16,033 nucleotides of DNA from NCBI GenBank assembly GCA_947566075.1, contig CANOIM010000023.1, forward strand, positions 1 to 16,033. The letters run 5' to 3'. The notes under the pieces were generated by a model. It worked only from the letters and a program-made list of their open reading frames with translations. It was not told the DNA's origin and did no database searches. Positions 6,434-13,107 of this stretch are shown here, in pieces; position 1 is the first letter of the stretch, and each line of letters starts with the position of its first letter. The position numbers and the translations under genes are program-made. The DNA comes from an uncultured Eggerthellaceae bacterium. GTDB lineage: Bacteria > Actinomycetota > Coriobacteriia > Coriobacteriales > Eggerthellaceae.

Positions 6434-9400
6434 ATGGACAAGCAAACCATACAGTCGAACATGGATCAGATGCAGGCGCAGAACAAGCGTAAGCGCAAGT
6501 ATTCGAAGGCGTTGGCAGTGGCGGCCTTGGTGGTAGCCTTCGTCACCATCTACGCGCTCATTTTGCCGGGTGTGACCATGGAACACAGCGCGCCCATCTG
6601 TGGCAAGCAAGAGCATGCCCATGGGGATGCCTGCTACAACCAGGTGCAGGTCTGCGCGCTGCCGGAGGGCACCGCCCACGTGCACACAGGCGCTTGCTAT
6701 GACGACGCTGGCTCTTTGGGCTGCGGTGTTGCCGATGGCCTGCATATGCACCTGACTAGCTGCTTCAACGATCAGGGCAAGGCCGTCTGCGGTCTGGAGG
6801 AAGCGGTTCACATCCACACGCCCGCTTGCTTTGATGGCGAAGGGGCGCTCATTTGCGAAAGCGAAGCTGCCCATGTCCATGGGGCAACCTGCTATGACGC
6901 TGACGGCAGCCTCATCTGCGAGGAGCCCTCGGCGGGCCACGTGCACACGGCGCTCTGCTATCAGCCCATGGAAACCCTGACCTGCACGGTGGAGGATCCG
7001 GACCACGAGCATGGACCGGAGTGCTACACCACTGCGAACGAGCTGATCTGCGGCCAGGAAGAGGCCGTTGAGATAGACCATCAGCATGGCGAAGGTTGCT
7101 ATACCAAGGAACTCAACTGCACCATCGAAGAGCATGCCCATGATGAGGTCTGCTATGACGTGGAGACCTACCACATGATCCAGGCGGGAGATGCCAACAA
7201 GGAGCAGATCAAGGCTGAGGAAGAGGCGGGCGCTCCCGTGGAGGGGGAGGCGGTCTCGGGGGGCGAGTTCGCTCAGTTGGCTGCTGCTGGCCTGGCCTAT
7301 GAGGATGACAAGATCCAGGTGGTCTTCGACGTGCCGGAGGACCTGGAAGGTGAGCTGAAGCTCACGGTTACCGAAGGTGATGAAGCTGCAGAGAGCACTA
7401 CAGATGACCGTAGCGCAGAACTTTATGTTCTGCCTGAAATGGAAACCGAGGATGTTGCTGCCTCGGATGAGGATGCCCCCGCATGGACGGTGGACCTGCA
7501 CATCAACGCTACTTTGGATGGCGAGCTCGTTGAGGACATCAGCGAACTGGGCATCACGGCGAAGATGATGGTGAAGCCCCAGGCGGTCGAGCCTATCCTG
7601 AACGAGATGGACCTCGAGAACGTGGCGGAAGAGATCAAGGACGAGGTAGGCGTCGAGGTGACCTTCGCCCAGCCTGCCGAGAGTGATGAAGCAACCCCCT
7701 TGAGCGAGCAAGAAGAGGATGCAGAGGAGACGGTAGTCATCAACAGCGCTGATGCTTCCACCTTCGACCTGCCTCTGAAGGCTAATAATCTCTTGGCCAA
7801 AGCGTCTAGCACCGCAAACCCGAACTTCACAGTTCAGTACTATGCCTATGTGCCGTTGTTGGAGCAAGTGGACGAGGATACAGGCGCGAACTCTCTGCCG
7901 GTCATCGATACATCTGGAGGTCAGTTGCCTCAAAATGGTGTTACTCCGTCGGTGAAGTATCTGACTCTGAACAATGACGGTGTGGTGCAAACCATCGATA
8001 CGCTTTCCCAGATCTACACCAATGATGAATACGAATACTTTCCTCATCCTAGCTTGAAGTATTTCGATAAGCTGCAGAAGAATGACAATTACACCTTGAG
8101 CAAGATCTGGGTCCTGAAGGAAGGCAAAGACCCCAGCAGCTTGGATGAAGCAGACTGGACAGTCTATGAGACCGACTGCAAATTCACGAACAATATCCAA
8201 TACAAAGACGAAGAGGGATATATCTACATTGGCGAGAACTTCACCCTTCGCCTCGTGAGCACCTGCTCGAATGAAGAGACGGATTCAAAACCAGCAAGCT
8301 TCTATGATTACGATATCACCGATGGATATATCTACGCCAGTGCCAGCGATGCTGCTAGTCAAAAGAACAAGAAGCAGACCTCTACGCAAAATAGCAGCAT
8401 TTGGTATGCGAATACAGGGACGAAGGGCATCAATAGTGGTGGGAATTACACTGGAAGCGGTGTGCGCTACGGTTTTGGTAACAATAATACGAATACCGGG
8501 CTTGGCACTAACGTATGGGATGGCAATGAGCTCAACAAGTACAATAATAAGAACAAAAATGATAAAGCCAACGGTTGTACATTCGGGCTCGTTACTGGAT
8601 ATGACTCAGTGGGAAAGAAGATTCAATACACCAACGGGGTATCGGTCCCGAATTTGTTCGACGATGGAGTTGTATCAGGGAAAACCGAGTATTCCGGCGA
8701 TGGAAACAGTCTGACATTTTCTCGAATTGGTGATACGTATACGCTTACAAGCGCTACGGTGAAGGACAAAACTTTGAACGGGCTGGAGAAGTTCTCTCAC
8801 CCAGGGAAGTATGATGGCGTACAGGATTCAAAGTCTATCTGGACGAATGGTTTTTGGCCCATGGATAATGCTCCTTCCCATGGGACCAATGGTCATGATC
8901 TGAAGTTCGGTAATACCGATCTGGCAAAGAATAGAAGGTATGGGGCTTCAGAATGGACAGCGTTGCCTACTAGTGATGATGGCTTAGACCATAATTCATA
9001 CTTTGGCATGCACTACACAGTCGATTTCGAATTCGACTCAGACTACTGCGGGCCCCTGGAATATCTTTTCTTCGGCGATGATGATCTCTGGGTCTTCCTT
9101 GATGGCAAGCTTGTATTGGATATCGGCGGCGTGCACTCTTCTGTAGGCGAATACGTGAACCTTTGGGATTACCTTGATCGGGAAACGGATGCCGGAAAAG
9201 AGCATACGCTCTCCATCTTCTACACTGAGCGTGGTGCTTCCGGGTCTACCTGCTTCATGAACTTCACACTTCCTTCGGTTACCTCTGATGCAGTGGCCCA
9301 GGATACCGCTGCCATCCAGATCTCTAAGGACGCCCAAGGCAATGGGTTCACCTCTGGAGATGAGTTCGAGTTCACTATCGAGCTTACGGACGAGAGCGAT

Positions 9401-9805
9401 TCACCCCTCGTAAATGAATATCCTTTTACAAAGGAAGGGTATAACGCAAATGGCGTCTATGAGGTGCTTGAAAGTGGAAAGATCGTCAGTGGAAACATAT
9501 TCAAGCTGAAGGATGATCAGTTCATCGAGATTGAAGGCTTGCCTCAGAATGCTCGATATAAGATCACTGAAGCGAACTATGAACCGAAGGTCTCTATCAA
9601 CGGGATTCCTCAAGAAGGGTCCGTTGCTGAGTCTGGGATCATCAAGCGCGTAGATGTCATTGATTTCGTCAACTACAAGTATGCCCTTCCAGCTACCGGT
9701 GGTCTTGGTACCAACGTCATCGTGCTCGTGGGTAGCGCGTTCATTCTCGTGGCTTTCATTCTGCATTTACGGAAGAGGCACGTTAAGATAGACGCCAAAG
9801 AATAA
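6434..9805 (+). CDS. Large LPATG-anchored adhesin with HxHxxxC repeats and fibro-slime domain
   Basis: A 1123-aa protein, 14 nt after the signal peptidase gene, with GGGGA 5 nt ahead of the ATG. Order of parts: a basic N-terminus with a hydrophobic segment (about 24-46, YALILPGVTME); nine HxHxxxC repeats (56-241); an acidic linker (about 250-455); a large beta-rich region with Asn/Lys/Gly-rich loops (about 470-750); a fibro-slime-like domain (about 750-945, with FWPMDNAP, FGDDDLWVFLDGKLVLDIGG, LSIFYTERGASGSTCF); a CnaB/SpaA-like domain (about 955-1082) with Lys in QISKDAQG, Glu in YKITEANYEP and Asn in DFVNYK, fitting an isopeptide bond; LPATGG (1085-1090); a membrane helix and a basic tail. 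This is the layout of a sortase-joined tip adhesin. The 3' half is visibly more AT-rich than the 5' half. The ligand is unknown. Confidence 0.85.
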   Translation: MDKQTIQSNMDQMQAQNKRKRKYSKALAVAALVVAFVTIYALILPGVTMEHSAPICGKQEHAHGDACYNQVQVCALPEGTAHVHTGACYDDAGSLGCGVADGLHMHLTSCFNDQGKAVCGLEEAVHIHTPACFDGEGALICESEAAHVHGATCYDADGSLICEEPSAGHVHTALCYQPMETLTCTVEDPDHEHGPECYTTANELICGQEEAVEIDHQHGEGCYTKELNCTIEEHAHDEVCYDVETYHMIQAGDANKEQIKAEEEAGAPVEGEAVSGGEFAQLAAAGLAYEDDKIQVVFDVPEDLEGELKLTVTEGDEAAESTTDDRSAELYVLPEMETEDVAASDEDAPAWTVDLHINATLDGELVEDISELGITAKMMVKPQAVEPILNEMDLENVAEEIKDEVGVEVTFAQPAESDEATPLSEQEEDAEETVVINSADASTFDLPLKANNLLAKASSTANPNFTVQYYAYVPLLEQVDEDTGANSLPVIDTSGGQLPQNGVTPSVKYLTLNNDGVVQTIDTLSQIYTNDEYEYFPHPSLKYFDKLQKNDNYTLSKIWVLKEGKDPSSLDEADWTVYETDCKFTNNIQYKDEEGYIYIGENFTLRLVSTCSNEETDSKPASFYDYDITDGYIYASASDAASQKNKKQTSTQNSSIWYANTGTKGINSGGNYTGSGVRYGFGNNNTNTGLGTNVWDGNELNKYNNKNKNDKANGCTFGLVTGYDSVGKKIQYTNGVSVPNLFDDGVVSGKTEYSGDGNSLTFSRIGDTYTLTSATVKDKTLNGLEKFSHPGKYDGVQDSKSIWTNGFWPMDNAPSHGTNGHDLKFGNTDLAKNRRYGASEWTALPTSDDGLDHNSYFGMHYTVDFEFDSDYCGPLEYLFFGDDDLWVFLDGKLVLDIGGVHSSVGEYVNLWDYLDRETDAGKEHTLSIFYTERGASGSTCFMNFTLPSVTSDAVAQDTAAIQISKDAQGNGFTSGDEFEFTIELTDESDSPLVNEYPFTKEGYNANGVYEVLESGKIVSGNIFKLKDDQFIEIEGLPQNARYKITEANYEPKVSINGIPQEGSVAESGIIKRVDVIDFVNYKYALPATGGLGTNVIVLVGSAFILVAFILHLRKRHVKIDAKE
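6599..7156 (+). repeat. Protein repeat: nine HxHxxxC units in the adhesin
   Basis: Nine units of about 18-25 residues carry HxHxxxC: HAHGDAC, HVHTGAC, HMHLTSC, HIHTPAC, HVHGATC, HVHTALC, HEHGPEC, HQHGEGC and HAHDEVC. In most units an aromatic residue and an acidic or Asn residue follow the Cys, and a second Cys opens the next unit. The regular His/His/Cys/Cys spacing suggests metal (zinc-type) binding or disulfide cross-links in the segment nearest the N-terminal hydrophobic helix. The units are diverged at DNA level, so this is an old protein repeat. Similar repeats are common in clostridial and coriobacterial surface proteins; I know of no proven function. Confidence 0.8.
7409..7434 (+). 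repeat. Short hairpin repeat, copy 3, in frame inside the adhesin gene
   Basis: The arms GCAGAAC (7415-7421) and GTTCTGC (7427-7433), with a 5-nt loop TTTAT, are preceded by CCGTAGC, as in the two copies near 5000. It is read in frame as part of DDRSAELYVLPEME in the acidic linker of the adhesin. The larger loop and the shared flank suggest a related insertion tolerated in a disordered stretch. Confidence 0.65.
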
Positions 9806-9813
9806 GCCTCCTT

Positions 9814-9830
9814 CTCGGGTACGGCCCGAG
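9814..9830 (+). promoter_or_regulatory. Stem-loop between adhesin and backbone pilin genes
   Basis: CTCGGG (9814-9819) and CCCGAG (9825-9830) pair around TACGG, 9 nt after the adhesin stop. No T-run follows, so it is not a full terminator. It may cause partial termination, or protect 3' or processed ends, so that adhesin and major pilin are made in different amounts. Confidence 0.5.
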
Positions 9831-9856
9831 TTCACTAAGAGGGGAGTGACCGATCA

Positions 9857-9950
9857 GCTGAGGTGTTAGTGCTCAGCGAGGCTGGAAGGAGGAGCGTATT
9901 ACGAATACAGGAAAAGATGTTTGGGGAAAGGGAAAAAGGAGGAAAGAAGG
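9857..9950 (+). promoter_or_regulatory. Structured leader of the backbone pilin gene with an orphan ribosome-binding-like site
   Basis: GCTGAG (9857-9862) pairs with CTCAGC (9872-9877). A strong SD-like AAGGAGG (9886-9892) has no ATG/GTG/TTG at the usual distance. GTATT (9896-9900) pairs with AATAC (9904-9908). The real ribosome site is the purine tract ending in AGGAGG (9937-9942) and GAAGG (9946-9950) before the ATG at 9955. No convincing -35/-10 pair is seen in the 149-nt gap. Confidence 0.4.
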
Positions 9951-9954
9951 AACA

Positions 9955-11394
9955 ATGGTAAAGATCAGAAAGTTCATGAGTGCAGTGGTGGCCATGCTCA
10001 TGGTCGTTGCGCTCACGCCTATGGCAGCATTCGCCGCTGAGGACGAGGTGACGCTCACCGTCAATGATCCGGTAGAGAATCATGTCTACGATGTGTATCA
10101 GTTGCTGACGGGTGACGTGTCTGAGCTAGCTGATGGATCTGGCAAGGTTGCCAACATCGAGCGTGGCGCCAATCTGAAGGAGGGCGTTGAGGCTAAGGCT
10201 TTCGCCGATGCCATCATCGCATTGCAGACGGAAACCGCTCAGGGTAATTACGCTAATGAGAATAAGGCGGGCAATCCTATTGCTGAGCTTACCAGCATGA
10301 ATCCGTCCATTCCAGTGCCCAATGGCTATTACCTGATCATCGACCGTATGGCTGATGGCTCTACGATCGACAAGGGTGATGCGTTCTCAAGATTCATCGT
10401 CGTGGTCACGGGTCCCACCACCATCACGCCCAAGAAGGATGCTCCTTCTCTGGACAAGGACATCGTCGACACGGACGCCAATGCTGCTATCCCTGGTTCT
10501 GACAACAAGGTTGACACCGCTGCTGTCGGTGATGTGATCCAGTACCAGCTGACCAGCAAGGTGCCTGACATCACTGGGTATGCTAAGTATGAGTATGTGG
10601 TCCATGACACCATGTCCAAGGGTCTTACCTTCAATGACGATGTCAAGGCCACAGTTGGCGGGGTTGGGGTTGCCGTCAACGTTGTTGCTGGGGAAAACGG
10701 TGCTTTCACCATCACCTTCCCTGACTTTGTGGCTGCAGGGTACGCTCCTGAGGCAGAGATCCTCATCACCTACTCTGCCACAGTGAATGAGAATGCTGAG
10801 ATCGGCCTGGTTCCCAACACCAATACCGCCTATCTAGAGTATTCCAACAACCCCCAGGATAATGGCAAGGGAGAGACTCCTGAGGTTGAGACCTACACCT
10901 TCGTCACTGAACTGGTGATCAACAAGATCGATCAGGACGGGAATCCTCTGACGGGTGCGCAGTTCACGCTGACGGGTGGAGACCCTGCAGTCTCCACGAC
11001 CGGTACTGCGAACGAGGCTGGCACTTCGTTCACCTTCACCGGCCTGAATGTGGGTGACTACATGTTGAGCGAGACCGTTACGCCTGAGGGCTATAACACC
11101 ATTGCTGACATCGAGTTCACCATTGGTGCAACTCTTGTGGATGCAAAAGACCCTTCCAAGGGTGTCAACTGGACAGTGATCACTACCAATGATGCTGGTG
11201 TCACGTTCGGTGTTGGTGAAGACGGTACGCTCTCCGCGGGCAAGCTTTCAGCTGATATCGTCAATCAGTCCGGTCTGGTGCTTCCCTCTACGGGTGGCGT
11301 CGGCACCATGATCTTCTACATCGTTGGTGCTGTGCTGATCGTCGGTGCGGTCATCTTCTTCATCGCTCGCCGTCGCTCCAACCAGACGAAGTAA
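9955..11394 (+). CDS. Backbone (major) pilin, SpaA/FimA-type, LPSTG
   Basis: A 479-aa major pilin. The signal peptide ends at AFA-AE (about residue 27). The N-terminal domain (about 30-155) ends with FIVVVTGPTTITPKK; the Lys160/161 pair takes the place of the lysine in the 'YPK' pilin motif used for subunit linkage. Next is a fimbrial isopeptide D2-type domain (about 165-306: SLDKDIVD, GDVIQYQLTSKVPD, YVVHDTMSKGLTF, PNTNTAYLEYSNNP). A SpaA/CnaB domain (about 312-438) has Lys324 (VINKID), E-box Glu373 (SETVTPEGYN) and Asn437 (DIVNQ). The sorting signal LPSTGG (443-448), a membrane helix and a RRRSNQTK tail follow. The sortase encoded next should cut at T-G and form the amide with the pilin lysine of the next subunit. 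A strong terminator follows. Confident on family; the exact linking lysine is inferred. Confidence 0.93.
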   Translation: MVKIRKFMSAVVAMLMVVALTPMAAFAAEDEVTLTVNDPVENHVYDVYQLLTGDVSELADGSGKVANIERGANLKEGVEAKAFADAIIALQTETAQGNYANENKAGNPIAELTSMNPSIPVPNGYYLIIDRMADGSTIDKGDAFSRFIVVVTGPTTITPKKDAPSLDKDIVDTDANAAIPGSDNKVDTAAVGDVIQYQLTSKVPDITGYAKYEYVVHDTMSKGLTFNDDVKATVGGVGVAVNVVAGENGAFTITFPDFVAAGYAPEAEILITYSATVNENAEIGLVPNTNTAYLEYSNNPQDNGKGETPEVETYTFVTELVINKIDQDGNPLTGAQFTLTGGDPAVSTTGTANEAGTSFTFTGLNVGDYMLSETVTPEGYNTIADIEFTIGATLVDAKDPSKGVNWTVITTNDAGVTFGVGEDGTLSAGKLSADIVNQSGLVLPSTGGVGTMIFYIVGAVLIVGAVIFFIARRRSNQTK

Positions 11395-11420
11395 CTTCGG
11401 TTCTCGCCAATGAACCTCAG

Positions 11421-11450
11421 AGGGCCCGTCCTCGGACGGGCCCTATCTTT
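11421..11450 (+). terminator. Strong intrinsic terminator after the backbone pilin gene
   Basis: AGGGCCCGTC (11421-11430) and GACGGGCCCT (11435-11444) form a perfect GC-rich stem with loop CTCG, followed by ATCTTT. It ends the long pilin transcript and separates it from the sortase gene. Confidence 0.9.
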
Positions 11451-11458
11451 GCGGTGGA

Positions 11459-11489
11459 ATGATGAAAAGCACTCGTTCCTTTTCATCAT
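11459..11489. promoter_or_regulatory. Perfect 11-bp inverted repeat ahead of the sortase gene
   Basis: ATGATGAAAAG (11459-11469) and CTTTTCATCAT (11479-11489) are exact reverse complements separated by 9 bp. The right arm overlaps the predicted -35 of the sortase promoter, as an operator would. Followed by CTTCTCCCTTTT, it could also serve as a second terminator. No other copy was noticed in this window. Confidence 0.55.
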
Positions 11490-11509
11490 CTTCTCCCTTT
11501 TGATACACT
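11480..11509 (+). promoter_or_regulatory. Extended -10 promoter of the sortase gene, giving a leaderless mRNA
   Basis: TGATACACT (11501-11509) reads as an extended -10 (TGn + TACACT). A weak -35, TTTTCA (11480-11485), lies 18 bp upstream. The -10 ends 6 nt before the ATG at 11516, so the start site would fall on or next to the A of the start codon. No purine-rich ribosome site precedes the ATG. Confidence 0.55.
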
Positions 11510-11515
11510 CAATCC

Positions 11516-12355
11516 ATGAAGAAGCATCTCTCAACCATCATCGTGTCACTCGTTCTCCTTGTCGGTGTGGCGCTGGTGGCCTATCCCACGGTGAGCGACT
11601 GGTGGAACTCCTTCCATCAGTCCCGTGCCATTGACACCTATACCGAAGCGGTGGATAACCTGGATGCTGAGACCTACGAGAAGATCTGGACGGACGCCCA
11701 AAAGTACAACGAGGCTCTGGCACTGCGTACCCCTTCATTCACCTTGACTGACGAGGAGAAGGTGGAATACGCCCAGCAGCTTGATGTGGCAGGCAACGGT
11801 GTCATGTCCTACCTGGAGATTCCCAACATCAACGTGCGGTTACCCATCTATCACGGGGTAGAGGATACGGTCCTTCAGGTGGCCATTGGGCATATCGAAG
11901 GCAGTTCGCTGCCTGTGGGCGGTCCCAGCACGCACTGCGTGGTCAGCGGGCACCGAGGGTTGCCCTCAGCAGTCATCCTGTCTGACCTGGACAAGATGGT
12001 GGAGGGGGACCTGTTCCGGCTCCATACGCTGAACGAGGTGCTTACCTATCAAGTGGATCAGATCCGCATCGTGGAGCCAGCTGAGGTGGAAACCCTCAAG
12101 ATCGAACCGGGGGAGGACCTCTGCACGTTGGTCACGTGCACTCCCTACGGCGTGAACTCCCATCGGTTGCTCGTGCGGGGCCATCGGGTGCCCACGGTTG
12201 ATCCTGATCGCGTCTCCCAAGATGCAGCCCAGATCAGCCCCGCCCTCGTGGCGCTCTCCATCGGCATCCCCGTGGTGCTGGCCCTGTTGGCCGTGGCCCT
12301 CTTCCTCACCCGCAAGAAGCAGACCCCAGACTTGGAATCCATCCTCAAGCAGTGA
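11516..12355 (+). CDS. srtC: Class C sortase (pilus polymerase)
   Basis: A 279-aa transpeptidase. It has an N-terminal helix (about 5-24), an extracellular catalytic domain, and a C-terminal helix (about 239-262) followed by RKK, the two-helix form of class C enzymes. Catalytic residues are His146 (VVSGHRG), Cys208 (TLVTCTPYG) and Arg217 (NSHRLLVRGHR). Class C enzymes usually carry a lid with Asp-Pro-aromatic; the corresponding stretch here (RTPSFTLTDEE, about 71-81) lacks a clear DPW/DPF, so the lid may differ. It joins the LPSTG backbone pilin into a fibre and probably adds the LPATG adhesin and the LPQTG protein. It has its own promoter after the pilin terminator, so it can be expressed separately. 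It converges with the defence-like operon: its stop is only 17 nt from that of the DUF6339 gene. Confidence 0.93.
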   Translation: MKKHLSTIIVSLVLLVGVALVAYPTVSDWWNSFHQSRAIDTYTEAVDNLDAETYEKIWTDAQKYNEALALRTPSFTLTDEEKVEYAQQLDVAGNGVMSYLEIPNINVRLPIYHGVEDTVLQVAIGHIEGSSLPVGGPSTHCVVSGHRGLPSAVILSDLDKMVEGDLFRLHTLNEVLTYQVDQIRIVEPAEVETLKIEPGEDLCTLVTCTPYGVNSHRLLVRGHRVPTVDPDRVSQDAAQISPALVALSIGIPVVLALLAVALFLTRKKQTPDLESILKQ

Positions 12356-12359
12356 TGCG

Positions 12360-12382
12360 AGGGCTATGTGCTCTATAGCCCT
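12360..12382. terminator. Hairpin between the convergent sortase and DUF6339 genes
   Basis: AGGGCTAT (12360-12367) and ATAGCCCT (12375-12382) pair perfectly around a 7-nt loop, spanning the DUF6339 stop codon. There is no T-run on either side, so it is a weak candidate for a bidirectional terminator or mRNA 3'-end hairpin. Confidence 0.45.
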
Positions 12383-13107
12383 ACCTGCTCGAAGTGCGTC
12401 ATGACTCGTTGGGCTATTTCTTCGCGGGGGATAGCATCCAGGAGAGTCACGCCACTGATGCTGTTGAGATGTTTGGTGGCTTCGGTGAAGTAGATGCGCT
12501 CCACCTCATTGCCCGAGGGATGCTTGGCGGCTATGGCATCCAGGATTCCCAACGAAACGTTCTTGTTCGAAGTGAAGTTGGAAGATGAGAAGAGCACGGC
12601 TTTCCCGCTCATTCCCTTCTCGAAGAGGCGTAGGAAGTGGTAGGGGTCCTCGACTCCTTCGTCATAGACGAGCTCACCCGTCCACCAGAGCTTCGCAATG
12701 CAATGAACGAAGAGGGACCGCTTGAAGCCTGTGGTGAAGAAATAGGTCTGCTCGATCTTATCCAGCTTCCTACCCTTTAGTTTCTTGACCTGCCTGAACT
12801 GCACATAATCCCACAGCTCATCATGAGCGAGCTCTGCCCAGAGTGCCTCTTTGGCCAGCAGACGCTTGGGGAGGCCCCTCAGGGCATTGTGGATGATGCG
12901 AACATTGCTCGAATCGGCTGCTTTGAGCGGCTCACGCGTGATGAGCTCAAGATCAGGCACCTTGAATACCGTCTCTGTGGCATAGCCCTCCGTTGCGATC
13001 AGGCTATCGAAATAGGCCTTGTTTCCGGTGATGTAATGCTTCGCATTGGCCTTGACGCCAGCTTTTAGAGCGGCAAGCCCGTCATCAGTGAAGATCTTAA
13101 TCTGCAT
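12373..13107 (-). CDS. DUF6339 family protein
   Basis: A 244-aa last gene of the three-gene minus-strand operon. It fits the DUF6339 pattern as I know it: ALWAELAHDELWDYV (about 88-102), EQTYFFTTGFKRSLFVH (about 118-134), AKLWWTGELVYDEGVEDPYHF (read as AKLWWTGELVYDE then DPYHF, about 137-158), and SNFTSNKNVSLGILDA (about 175-190). The tryptophan- and aromatic-rich core suggests a helical fold. There is no signal peptide, membrane helix or nuclease motif. Biochemical function is unknown. DUF6339 genes are often found in R-M and defence clusters beside GHKL ATPases, as here. Its ATG lies inside the end of the 285-aa gene (11-nt overlap). A GAGGAGG ribosome site lies about 12 nt ahead and is partly paired with CCTCC next to the start. 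Confidence 0.75.
   Translation of the reverse strand: MQIKIFTDDGLAALKAGVKANAKHYITGNKAYFDSLIATEGYATETVFKVPDLELITREPLKAADSSNVRIIHNALRGLPKRLLAKEALWAELAHDELWDYVQFRQVKKLKGRKLDKIEQTYFFTTGFKRSLFVHCIAKLWWTGELVYDEGVEDPYHFLRLFEKGMSGKAVLFSSSNFTSNKNVSLGILDAIAAKHPSGNEVERIYFTEATKHLNSISGVTLLDAIPREEIAQRVMTHFEQVGL

Noticed and set aside
6599..7156. His/Cys repeat DNA as a CRISPR-like or satellite array
   Set aside because: The repeat is at protein level with diverged codons; there are no identical DNA repeats or uniform spacers.
6416..8200. Long open frame (594 codons) on the minus strand opposite the adhesin
   Set aside because: It lies wholly antisense to a gene with clear domains, has no ribosome site or family motif, and arises from strong codon bias in the GC-rich half of the adhesin gene.
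9898..9954. In-frame ATT at 9898 after a strong ribosome-like site as an extended pilin start
   Set aside because: ATT starts are very rare, and the extension would put a highly basic 19-residue stretch before a normal signal peptide that already begins well at 9955.
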